DNA from: Arenicola marina
Taxonomy: Eukaryota; Annelida; Polychaeta; Arenicolidae
Assembly (NCBI GenBank): GCA_964019135.1
Contig: OZ025263.1
Location: 22,629,639-22,693,638 of the forward strand
DNA length: 64,000 nt
Reading direction: 5' to 3'
Positions 21,519 through 33,249 of this stretch are shown in pieces. Both the position numbers and the translations under genes were made by a program. Positions within the stretch are counted from its first letter, which is position 1; each line of letters begins with the position of its first letter. Under the pieces are notes generated by a model, which was not told the origin of the DNA, did no database searches, and saw nothing but the letters and a program-made list of their open reading frames with translations.

Positions 21519-22822
21519 CCTGGGGCTCCCGATGTGGTGACAGATACAGATGTGGGGCTCCCGACGGGGTGACAGATACAGATGTGGGGCTCCCGATGGG
21601 GCGAAATATACAGATGTGGGGCTCCCGACGGGGTGAAAGATACAGATGTGGGGCTCCCGACGGGGTGAAAGATACGGATGTGGGGCTCCCGATGGGGCGA
21701 AATATACAGATGTGGGGCTCCCGATGGGGTGGCAGATACAGATGTGGGGCTCCCGACGGTGTGACAGATACAGATGTGGGGCTCCCGACGGGGTGAAAGA
21801 TGCAGATGTGAGGCTCCCGACGGGGTGAAAGATACAGATGTGGGGCTCCCAAAGGGGGGACAGATACAGATGTGGGGCTCCCAAAGGGGGGACAGATACA
21901 GATGTGGGGCTCCCAATGGGGTGACAGATACAGATGTAGGGCTCCCGATGGGGCGAAATATACAGATGTGGGGCTCCCGACGGGGTGAAAGATGCAGATG
22001 TGGGGCTCCCAAAGGGGTGAACGATACAGATGTAGGGCTCCCGATGGGGCGAAATATACAGATGTGGGGCTCCCGACGGGGTGAAAGATACAGATGTGGG
22101 GCTCCCAAAGGGGGGACAGATACAGATGTGGGGCTCCCGATGGAGCGAAATATATAGATGTGGGGCTCCCGACGGGGTGAAAGATGCAGATGTGGGGCTC
22201 CCAAAGGGGTGAACGATACAGATGTGGGGCTCCCGACGGGGTGAAAGATACAGATGTGGGGCTCCCGGCGGGGTGAAAGATACAGATGTGGGGCTCCCGA
22301 CGGGGTGAAAGATGCAGATGTGGGGCTCCCGACGGGGTGAAAGATACAGATGTGGGGCTCCCGACGGGGTGAAAGATACAGATGTGGGGCTCCCGACGGG
22401 GTGAAAGATACAGATGTGGGGCTCCCAAAGGGGGGACAGATACAGATGTGGGGCTCCCGGTGGGGTGACAGATACAGATGTGGGGCTACCGATGGGGCGA
22501 AATATACAGATTTGGGGCTCCCAAAGGGGGGACAGATACAGATGTGGGGCTCCCGGTGGGGTGAAAGATACGGATGTGGGACTCCCGATGGGGCGAAATA
22601 TACAGATGTGGAGCTCCCGACGGGGTGACAGATACAGATGTGGGGCTCCCGATGGGGTGAAAGATACGGATGTGGGACTCTCGATAGGGGTTAAAGATAC
22701 ATATGTGTGGCTCCAGACGGGGTGAAAGATACAGATGTGGGGCTCCTGATGGGTGGAAAGATACATATGAGAGGCTCCCGATGGGGTAAAAGACACAGAT
22801 GTGGGGCTCCCGATGGGGCGAA
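21519..22822 (+). repeat. 32-bp tandem repeat, about 40 units
   Basis: The unit is 32 bp: GATACAGATGTGGGGCTCCC followed by a variable segment GACGGGGTGAAA, GATGGGGCGAAA or AAAGGGGGGACA. The alternative segments are reused along the array in mixed order. Because 32 is not a multiple of 3, the reading frame moves at every unit, yet the minus strand lacks stops in all three frames. This creates overlapping open frames of 470, 316 and 275 codons with a 32-residue period (PTSVSFTPSGAPHLYLSP type). They are incidental. A few units near 22680-22760 have one-base insertions. Confidence 0.92.
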
Positions 22823-22897
22823 CAAAGCGGGTATGATACTATATCCTCTTGTCTTTGCCGCTAAACAAATGAAATTATAGCTTATAATCACGAATAT

Positions 22898-23534
22898 GTG
22901 CCTAGCGTCGTCCTAGGCCGCCCAGTGTCTAGCGTCGTCCTAGGCCGCCCAGTGCCTAGCGTCGTCCTAGGCCGCCCAGTGCCTAGCGTCGTCCTAGGCC
23001 GCCCAGTGTCTAGCGTCGTCCTAGGCCGCCCAGTGCCTAGCGTCGTCCTAGGCCGCCCAGTGCATAGCGTCGTCCCAGGCCGCCCAGTGCCTAACGTCGT
23101 CCTAGGCCGCCCAGTGCCTAGTGTCGTCCTAGGCTGCCCAGTGCCTAGCGTTGTCCTAGGCCGCCCACTGCCTAGCGTCGTCCTAGGTCGCCCAGTGCCT
23201 AGCGTCGTCCTAGGCCGCCCAGTGCCTAGCGTCGTCCTAGGCCGCCCAGTGCCTAGTGTCGTCCTAGGCCGCCCAGTGCCTAGCGTCGTCCTAGGCCGCC
23301 CAGTGCCTAGTGTCGTCCTAGGCCGCCCAGTGCCTAGCGTCGTCCTAGGCCGCCCAGTGCCTAGCGTCGTCCTAGGCCGCCCAGTGCCTAGCGTCGTCCT
23401 AGGCCGCCCAGTGCCTAGTGTCGTCCTAGGCCGCCCAGTGCCTAGCGTCGTCCTAGGCCGCCCAGTGCCTAGCGTCGTCCTAGGCCGCCCAGTGCCTAGC
23501 GTCGTCCTAGGCCGCCCAGTGTCTGGCGTCGTCT
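22898..23534 (+). repeat. 27-bp tandem repeat, about 23.6 units
   Basis: The 27-bp unit contains GTGCCTAGCGTCGTCCTAGG and then CCGCCCA. Length is fixed, so the plus strand stays open for 214 codons with a 9-residue period (VPSVVLGRP). Variants are sparse: GCGTCG/GTGTCG, CTAGGC/CCAGGC and a few single changes, so the array looks young. Each unit carries the palindrome CCTAGG and several CpG. It starts only about 75 bp after the 32-bp array. There is no start context or signal sequence to suggest a protein. Confidence 0.92.
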
Positions 23535-25185
23535 TATTGTAACCTGAATTATTAAGGTTTAAATGCCTTTGTCCGGCGCTCCATTGTTCTCACAGAATGA
23601 CGAATAACAATAAGTCGTCATTCAGAAGACAACAGTTCACCATTGCGTGTTGGTTCCCATGAGCGGTGCCACGGATCCCCTCACCCCCTCACCTGATTGA
23701 ACGTCGGAACCTTAGTATGAATACATGTTGCGGCAACAGCTCTTGTATTCATTATAAATAATCTGAAATGGACAGCGTCATTTATAAGGAAGCCAGTCTT
23801 CATTATCTCCTTGGGTTGCGGTAGCAAATGACGAAAACACATTAAGTCATCACATTGGGTTGCTTTGTACTTTTCTTTCATTTTTTTTTGGCATTACAGT
23901 ATAGCATGCGACATCGCATGAGACATCGCATGATACAATTAAACCTCGTTCACAGAAGGCCGTTCCCGATAATTTATTTGCCGGGGAGGGGGGGGTGGGA
24001 GGGGGGCACTATTAATACAAATCTAGTGGTGGGGTTCCGCGGGTGCTTTGATGCCTGAGAGTGCGGATATTCGTGATGAAAAAGATACTCTTACAGTGCC
24101 AACATTTATGATGGAAAAGATACCCTTATAGAGAGGATATTTCAAAACTTGCGACTGATGGCCGGGGGTGGGGGGGGGGGGGTATCTTAAAATGTGTTTA
24201 TAGAGCGCGTTGCCGGAAAAATACCCCTTCCCAGCGGATTTTGGCGGTAAAAAAGGGGGGCTGTGCCGCTGAATCCCCCTAAACCTGTCAATGTATTAAT
24301 TACCCCCCCCCCCGCCCTGGAATTTATTCGTGCATTGATAGATCAGGATTCTGTTTTTTTCTTTTCTTTTCAAGAAGCGGTGTAAGGTGTCTATTCGGAT
24401 TGATTCAAACCCGAAACTGCACAAAAAATGATACATTTAATTTTGTTGTGGGCAGTTGGTATATATATATTCCTTTGCCATGATATGGATGGAACTATCA
24501 TGTTAATTATGTTTATAATTGATTCATGTTAAGTAATTAAATCAAGTTTATAGCCACTATTCCAGGATAGTACCAATGATCGCGTACTGAGCATGAAATA
24601 ATAAAATAATATGCAGACCGGTTACAGTCTTTCTAAATGGAAGTCAGGGTAACATTCGTACGTCACGAAAACTCTTGTTTTGAAACGAAAATCTATAAAT
24701 AATGCACGAATAAAATCATGGATTTTATGCACATGCACTTTCATGCGTATGCATATTATCCATGGCTCCCGTGCAATCACTTATATATATCATTCACACT
24801 CTGGTCACGCCCTGATAGACGTTTCGATGAATTAGCATTCACCAATCGAAAGTCACGCGCCATACAGCGTAGCAACGGATGATCAACGGGTCTTACCTTT
24901 ACCCACAAATGAGTCTCGTTATTTCAAGCTATGGCCATTTTGCAGTCCGCTCCGCATCCCTCGGGGGACAGGGTTCTCTACTTCAAGTGGTCCTCTGCGA
25001 GTCAATGCTGGTGGTGAATAGGAGATGTAAGTCCCCGCATCGCCTCATCACTGTCTGTCTGTGCATCTGTCCGCCCGTCCCATGGGTCCATGTTGCAACT
25101 GTAAAAGAGGCCCCAACACACAGCGCCCCCTAGTGAATAGCGGCGTCATTTTGATCATTTCTGTTTGGCGGTTTCACGTATTTTA
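23535..25185. other. No gene seen; short inverted repeat and homopolymer runs
   Basis: A 9-bp perfect inverted repeat with an 11-base loop (GAATGACGA at 23595-23603, TCGTCATTC at 23615-23623) lies just past the 27-bp array. G or C runs occur at 23983-24007, 24169-24182 and 24303-24313. The segment 24215-24260 shares a word with 50375-50410 on the opposite strand. An 84-codon plus-strand open frame at 24879-25133 has no recognisable features. Confidence 0.45.
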
Positions 25186-25239
25186 GCGTGTGTATGAGGT
25201 ACGCGGGGGAGGGAAGTATAGGGCGGGGCCCGCGGGCTG

Positions 25240-25872
25240 GCGGGGAACTTGAAGTCGAGGAAGACGGAGGGAGGGAGGGGAAGGAGGATACAGAGGGGAG
25301 GGAGGGGAGGGAGAGGAAGGGGCGGAGGGAGGGAAGGGAGGGAAGAGGGAAGGGGAAAGCAGAGGGGATGGCGGGAGGGAGGGGAGAGACGGAAGGGAGA
25401 AGAGGAGTGGGGGAAGGGAGAAGGGGGGGGAGGAAGGGAGGGGGAAGGAGGGTGAGGGGGAGGGAGGGACGGGAGAAGGGAGGGAGGGAGGGAGGGGAGG
25501 GAGGAAAGGGAGAGGGGGAGGGAGGGCAAGGAGGATCGGGGGAGGGGGAGAGAGGGACGGGAGGGGAGAAGGGAAGGCAGAGGGGAGGGGGGGGGATGGA
25601 GGGAGGGAGTGGGGAGAGAGGGGCGGGAGAAGGGAGGGATGGGAGGAGGGAAGGCAGAGGGGAGGGAGGGGATGGAGGGGAGGGAGAAAGGGAGGGAGGG
25701 ACGGGAGGGAAGGAGGGAGGGCAGAGGGGAGCGAGGGGATGGAGGGGAGGGAGGGGATGGAGAAAGGGAGGGAGGGACGGTAGAAGGGAGGGAGGGGAGG
25801 GAGAGGGGAGGGAAGTGATGGAGGGGAGGGAGAAAAGGGAGAGGGGGAGGGAGGGGAAGGGATGGGGGGCAT
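25240..25872 (+). repeat. Polypurine GGGAGGGAGGGGA tract
   Basis: About 630 bases are almost entirely A and G on the plus strand, built of GGGAGG, GGAAGG and GGGGAGGGA words with only isolated C or T. Periodicity is loose (4-5 bases, with longer echoes such as AGGGAGGGACGGGA). Open frames of 258-341 codons on both strands (Gly/Glu/Arg-rich or Pro/Ser/Leu-rich) are products of this bias. Such DNA can form triplex or G-quadruplex structures. Confidence 0.9.
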
Positions 25873-25899
25873 GTCCTGACGGGCCGCCACACAGCGCAT

Positions 25900-27394
25900 G
25901 GCACACCGCTTGTCAACCGACATGGAACTGTCTGGGGAGAAGAATAATTGATGGCGGTGGAGGGATGGCGGTGTGGAGGGGAAGGGGTCGGGATGAGGGG
26001 GCATGGGTGAGGAGGGGAGGAGGAGGGGTGCTGAAAGAGCACGCGAGAAATAATGCAGGGGCGAAGGTTTGTCGCGATTCATGTTTCGACCGTTACGGGT
26101 CTAGGTGCCCGTTAAAGGGCGTTTTGAGGTTGGAGGAAGGATTAAAAAAGGGAAAATGTAAGAAGACGGGGCCTTTCGGGAATAGAAGCAGAACAATGCC
26201 ATGGTCCCTTTAAATTGTTGGTTGCCTTGGCGTGGTTGGGACATCCCCTGATGGTTTCAGGCCGACATGTTCCCATACTACGGTCCCTGGGCGCGAAACA
26301 GGTGGCAGAGCGATAATAGGGGACAATGAGGTTGCGGTGGTTGGGCGATAATGGGGGACAATGAGATGGCGGTGGCTGGGGGATAAATTAGGGTTAAACA
26401 CTGCATCCCGTAAGATCCGGTTGGCCATCCAGAACATTGTTAAGTATTGGACTCTCGATTCGAAAATTCGATTTCGGCGGATTTTGTTTTTTATTGATGC
26501 GAACAGCGACAATAATGGGATTTTAAACATGCAGCAGCGTAAGAGTACGCCCTGAATGGTTACAACAGAATGACAGATACCGCTGGGTGAAATCTCCGAA
26601 ATGGTCGGAAGAGCAGATGACCATACCATTAAGAAGAAGGCGACCTTATCACAATTTCTATGACGTATCACACATGTTTGTGACGTTGAATGCTTTTTCA
26701 ACCGCTCTGAAATTTCAGAAATCCGCCGGTTTCATTACGTTATTATGATTAGGATGATAAACATAGGAAGATGATACCATTAGCAGAATCCACAACAGAT
26801 ACTGGACAGTGAGTGCAGAATTGCATGAAAGTTACGGGCCATTGACAAAAATCCATCGTTACCGCACAATACCTTTAAATTTTGCCATTGTTGGCCAGAT
26901 GCTCATTCAATGTACAAATTGGAGACATTTGTTGCCAGTCTGTGATTCTTAAGGTCGTTAATTGACCACCTGATCTTAGAACAAAAATTACCATTTACTG
27001 CTCCTGGCAAATAACATATCTGACCATTTCTCTGACCATTATATGGAACGGCGCGGACAAAAAACGTAAGTCAGTAACGAAGGGAACCGCCATGGACTTG
27101 CTGCCGTTGTAACGGGAGTCGAAAGCCAATTGCCGACAGATGGAGACAGATGTAATGTTCACCAGTGGCTCCAATTACCGGTGAGCGTTCCGTGTGTGTC
27201 ACAAACCAACAAGGAGAGACCTCCCCATCGCATCTCCACGGAACCCGATACGGAACCGACCGGGTCGGAGGAGCAGCCCCCCCCCCCCCAAGCCCCCCCC
27301 CCCACCCTACCAACCACCCTACCAACCGTGTGTATCGTCTTTGATGGTTCCATTGTAACAAGCGTCATGACATTCCGCGCCAGGTCGATCATAA
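25900..27394. other. No gene supported; short repeat and C runs
   Basis: A ~50-bp near-duplicate (GCGATAATGGGGGACAATGAG type) occurs at 26309-26390. C runs lie at 27278-27290 and 27294-27302. A minus-strand open frame of 163 codons (26210-26701) is the longest outside clear repeats, but it has no recognisable domain and part of it is made by the short repeat. The rest is unique sequence. Confidence 0.45.
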
Positions 27395-29726
27395 CCTCTA
27401 TCAGACATTGTTACCTGTCTGTCGGACATCATTACCTGTCTGTGGGACATCATTACCTGTCTGTGGAACATCATTACCTGTCTGTGGGACATCATTACCT
27501 GTCTGTCGGACATCATTACCTGTCTGTGGGACATCATTACCTGTCTGTGGGACAATATTACCTGTCTGTGGGACATCATTACCTGTCTGTCGGACATCAT
27601 TACCTGTCTGTCGGACAACATTACCTGTCTGTCAGACATCGTTACCTGTCTGTGGGACATCATTACCTGTCTGTCGGACATCATTACCTGTCTGTCCTAC
27701 ATCATTACCTGTCTGTGGGACATCGTTACTTGTCTGTGGGACATCATTACCTGTCTGTCCTACATCATTACCTGTCTGTGGGACATCATTACCTGTCTGT
27801 GGGACATCATTACCTGTCTGTGGGACATGGTTACCTGTCCCTGGGACATCATTACCTGTCTGTCGGACATCATTACCTGTCTGTCGGACATCATTACCTG
27901 TCTGTCGGACATCATTACATGTCTGTGGGACATCATTACCTGTCTGTCGGACATCATTACCTGTCTGTCCTACATCATTACCTGTATGTCTGACATCATT
28001 ACCATTACCTGTCTGTCGGACATCATTACCTGTCTGTCGGACATCATTACCTGTCTGTCGGACATCATTACCTGTGTGTCGGACATCATTACCCGTATGT
28101 CGGACATCATTGCCTGTCTGTCGGACATCATTACCTGTCTGTCGGACATCATTACCTGTCCGTTGGACATCATTACCTGTCCTTGGGACATCATAACCTG
28201 TCTCTGGAACATCATAACCCTCTGTCGGACATCATTAACTGTTTCTGGGACATCATTACCTGTCTGTCGGACATCATTACCTGTCTGTCGGACATCATTA
28301 CCTGTCTGTCGGACATCATTCCCTGTCTGTCGAACATCATTACCTGTCTGTCGGACATCATTACCTGTCTCTGGGACATCATTACCTGTCTGTCGGACAT
28401 CATTACCTGTCTGTGGGACATCATTACCAATCTGTCGGACATCGTTACCTGTCTGTCGAACATCATTACCTGTCTGTCGAACATCATTACTTGTCTGTCG
28501 GACATCATTACCTGTCTGTCGAACATCATTACCTGTCTGTCAGACATCATTACCCGTCTGTCGGACATCATTACCTGTCTGTGGGACATCATTACCTGTC
28601 TGTGGGACATCATTACACGTCTGTCGGACATCATTACCTATCTGTCAGACATCATTACCTGTCTGTGGGACATCATTACCTGTCTGTGGGACATCATTAC
28701 CAATCTGTCGGACATCGTTACCTGTCTGTCGAACATCATTACCTGTCTGTCGGACATCATTACTTGTCTGTCGGACATCATTACCTGTCTGTCGAACATC
28801 ATTACCTGTCTGTCAGACATCATTACCCGTCTGTCGGACATCATTACCTGTCTGTCGGACATCATTACCTGTCTGTGGGACATCATTATCCGTCTGTCGG
28901 ACATCATTACCTGTCTGTCAGACATCATTACCTGTCTGTCAGACATCATTACCCGTCTGTCGGACATCATTACCTGTCTGTCCGACATCATTACCTGTCT
29001 GTGGGACATCATTACCCGTCTGTCGGACATCGTTACCTGTCTGTCGGACATCATTACCTGTCTGTCAGACATCATTACCTGTCTGTCGGGCATCATTACC
29101 TGTCTGTCGGACATCATTACCTGTCTGTCAGACATCGTTACGTGTCTGTGGGACATCATTACCTGTCTGTAGGACATCATTACCCGTCTGTCGGACATCG
29201 TTACCTGTCTGTCGGACATCATTACCCGTCTGTCGGACATCATTACCTGTCTGTCAGACATCATTACCTGTCTGTCGGACATCATTACCTGTCTATCGGA
29301 CATCATTACCTGTCTGTCAGACATCGTTACGTGTCTGTGGGGCATCGTTCCCTGTCTGTCGGACATCATTACCTGTCTATCGGACATCATTACCTGTCTG
29401 TCAGACATCGTTACGTGTCTGTGGGGCATCGTTCCCTGTCTGTCGGACATCATTACCTGTCTGTGGGACATCATTACCTGTCTGTCGGACATCATTACAT
29501 GTCTGTGGGACATCATTACCTGTCTGTCGGACATCATTACCTGTCTGTTGGGCATCATTACCTGTCTGTGGGACATCATTACCTGTCCTTGGGACATCAT
29601 TACCTGTCTCTGGGACATAATAACCCGCTGCCGGACATCATTACCTGTCGGTCGGACATCATTACCTGTCTGTCGGACATCATTGCCTGTCTGTCGGACA
29701 TCATGACCTGTCTGTCGGACATCATT

Positions 29727-30500
29727 ACCCGTCTGTCCTACATCATTACCTGTATGTCTGACATCATTACCTGTCTGTCGGACATCATTACCATTACCTG
29801 TCAGTCGGACATCATTACCTGTCTGTCGGACATCATTACCTGTGTGTCGGACATCATTACCCGTATGTCGGACATCATTGCTTGTCTGTCGGACATCCTT
29901 ACCTGTCTGTCGGACATCATTACCATTACCTGTCAGTCGGACATCATTACCTGTCTGTCGGACATCATTACCCGTCTGTCCTACATCATTACCTGTATGT
30001 CTGACATCATTACCTGTCTGTCGGACATCATTACCATTACCTGTCAGTCGGACATCATTACCTGTCTGTCGGACATCATTACCTGTGTGTCGGACATCAT
30101 TACCCGTATGTCGGACATCATTACCTGTCTGTCGGACATCATTACCTGTCTTTCGGACATCATTACCTGTCTGTGGGACATCATTACATGTCTGTGGGAC
30201 ATCATTACCTGTCTGTGGGACATCATTACCGGTCTGCGGGACATCATTACATGTCTGTGGGACATCATTACCTGTCTGTCGGACATCATTACCTGTCTGT
30301 GGGACATCATTACCTGTCTGCCGGACATCATTACCTGTCTGTGGGATATCATTACCTGTCTGTTGGGCATCATAACCTGTCTGCCGAACATCATTACATG
30401 TCTGTGGGACATCATTACCGGTCTGTCGGACATCATTACATGTCTGTGGGACATCGTTACCTGTCTGTCGGACATCATTACATGTCTGTTGGGCATCATT
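29727..30500 (+). repeat. Higher-order block, repeated 1720 bp downstream
   Basis: Distinctive unit orders, such as ACCCGTCTGTCCTACATC then CCTGTATGTCTGACATC, and the rare CATTGCTTGTCTG with CATCCTTACC, recur at a fixed distance of 1720 bp: 29881 to 31601, 29971 to 31691, 30481 to 32201. The match covers most of about 29800-30500. Confidence 0.85.
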
Positions 30501-30629
30501 ACCTGTCTGTTGGGCATCATTACCTGTCTGTGTGACATCATTACCTGTCCTTGGGACATCATTACCTGTCTCTGGGCCATCATGACCCTCTGTCGGACAT
30601 CATTACCACTACCTGTATGTCGGACATTA

Positions 30630-31510
30630 TTACCTGTCTGTCGGACATCATTACCTGTCTGTCCTACATCATTACCTGTATGCCTGACATCATTACCATT
30701 ACCTGTCTGTCGGACATCATTGCCTGTCTGTCGGACATCATTACCTGTTTGTCGGACATCATTACCTGTGTGTTGGACATCATTACCCGTATGTCGGACA
30801 TCATTGCCTGTCTGTCGGACATCATTACCTGTCTGTCGGACATCATTACCTGTCTGTGGGACATCATTACATGTCTGTGGGACATCATTACCTGTCTGTG
30901 GGACATCATTACCTGTCTGTGGGACATCATTACATGTCTGTGGGACATCATTACCTGTCTGTCGGACATCATTACCTGTCTTTGGGACATAACTACCTGT
31001 CTGTCGGACATCATTACCTGTCTGTGGGATATCATTACCTGTCTCTGGGCTATCATAACCCTCTGTCGGACATCACTACCTGTCTGTCGGACATCATTAC
31101 CTGTCTGTCGGACATCATTACCTGTCTGTCGGACATCATTACCTGTCTGTCCTACATCATTACCTGTATGTCTGACATCATTACCATTACCTGTCTGTCG
31201 GACATCATTGCCTGTCTGTCGGACATCATTACCTGTCTGTCGGACATCATTACCTGTCTGTCGGACATCATTACTCGTATGTCGGACATCATTACCTGTC
31301 TGTCGGACATCATTACCTGTCTGTCGGACATCATTACCTGTCCGTCGGACATCATTACCTGTCCTTGGGACATCATTACCTGTCTGTCGGACATCATTAC
31401 CTGTCTGTCCTACATCATTACCTGTATGTCTGACATCATTACCATTACCTGTCTGTCGGACATCATTGCCTGTCTGTCGGACATCATTACCTGTCCGTCG
31501 GACATCATTA
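30630..31510 (+). repeat. Higher-order block, repeated 1589 bp downstream
   Basis: The rare word TGTATGCCTGACATC at 30681 recurs at 32270, and ATCATAACCCTCTGTCGG at 31052 recurs at 32641. Both distances are 1589 bp. The unit order is the same up to about 31510 and 33097, where the two copies diverge. Confidence 0.85.
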
Positions 31511-33249
31511 CCATTACCTGTCAGTCGGACATCATTACCTGTCTGTCGGACATCATTACCTGTGTGTCGGACATCATTACCCGTATGTCGGACATCATTG
31601 CTTGTCTGTCGGACATCCTTACCTGTCTGTCGGACATCATTACCATTACCTGTCTGTTGGGCATCATTACATGTCTGTGGGACATCATTACCCGTCTGTC
31701 CTACATCATTACCTGTATGTCTGACATCATTACCTGTCTGTCGGACATCATTACCATTACCTGTCAGTCGGACATCATTACCTGTCTGTCGGACATCATT
31801 ACCTGTGTGTCGGACATCATTACCCGTATGTCGGACATCATTACCTGTCTGTCGGACATCATTACCTGTCTTTCGGACATCATTACCTGTCTGTGGGACA
31901 TCATTACATGTCTGTGGGACATCATTACCTGTCTGTGGGACATCATTACCGGTCTGCGGGACATCATTACATGTCTGTGGGACATCATTACCTGTCTGTC
32001 GGACATCATTACCTGTCTGTGGGACATCATTACCTGTCTGCCGGACATCATTACCTGTCTGTGGGATATCATTACCTGTCTGTTGGGCATCATAACCTGT
32101 CTGCCGAACATCATTACATGTCTGTGGGACATCATTACCGGTCTGTCGGACATCATTACATGTCTGTGGGACATCGTTACCTGTCTGTCGGACATCATTA
32201 CATGTCTGTTGGGCATCATTACCTGTCTGTCGGACATCATTACCTGTCTGTCCTACATCATTACCTGTATGCCTGACATCATTACCATTACCTGTCTGTC
32301 GGACATCATTGCCTGTCTGTCGGACATCATTACCTGTTTGTCGGACATCATTACCTGTGTGTTGGACATCATTACCCGTATGTCGGACATCATTGCCTGT
32401 CTGTCGGACATCATTACCTGTCTGTCGGACATCATTACCTGTCTGTGGGACATCATTACATGTCTGTGGGACATCATTACCTGTCTGTGGGACATCATTA
32501 CCTGTCTGTGGGACATCATTACATGTCTGTGGGACATCATTACCTGTCTGTCGGACATCATTACCTGTCTTTGGGACATAACTACCTGTCTGTCGGACAT
32601 CATTACCTGTCTGTGGGATATCATTACCTGTCTCTGGGCTATCATAACCCTCTGTCGGACATCACTACCTGTCTGTCGGACATCATTACCTGTCTGTCGG
32701 ACATCATTACCTGTCTGTCGGACATCATTACCTGTCTGTCCTACATCATTACCTGTATGTCTGACATCATTACCATTACCTGTCTGTCGGACATCATTGC
32801 CTGTCTGTCGGACATCATTACCTGTCTGTCGGACATCATTACCTGTCTGTCGGACATCATTACTCGTATGTCGGACATCATTACCTGTCTGTCGGACATC
32901 ATTACCTGTCTGTCGGACATCATTACCTGTCCGTCGGACATCATTACCTGTCCTTGGGACATCATTACCTGTCTGTCGGACATCATTACCTGTCTGTCCT
33001 ACATCATTACCTGTATGTCTGACATCATTACCATTACCTGTCTGTCGGACATCATTGCCTGTCTGTCGGACATCATTACCTGTCCGTCGGACATCATTAC
33101 CTGTCTGTGGGACATCATTACCCGCCTGTCGGACATCGTTACCTGTCTGTCGGACATCATTACTTGTCTGTCAGACATCATTACCTGTCTGTCGGACATC
33201 ATTACCCGTCTGTCGGACATCATTACCTGTCTGTCAGACATCGTTACGT

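Noticed and set aside
21377..22796. Minus-strand frames of 470, 316 and 275 codons
   Set aside because: Three overlapping frames of the same 32-bp repeat. No reason to favour any of them, and translation is a pure 32-residue period.
22898..23542. 214-codon VPSVVLGRP repeat protein
   Set aside because: The 27-bp unit is stop-free in this frame. The Met sits inside the first partial unit and there is no unique tail or domain.
25130..26213. Gly/Glu/Arg- and Pro/Ser/Leu-rich frames of 258-341 codons
   Set aside because: Both strands are open because the tract is nearly pure purine, which excludes most stop codons on the pyrimidine strand. Composition alone explains them.
26210..26701. 163-codon minus-strand frame
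   Set aside because: Longest frame outside clear arrays, but it has no recognisable motif, its end is made by a short duplicated GATAATGGGGGACAATGAG segment, and no splice or start context supports it.
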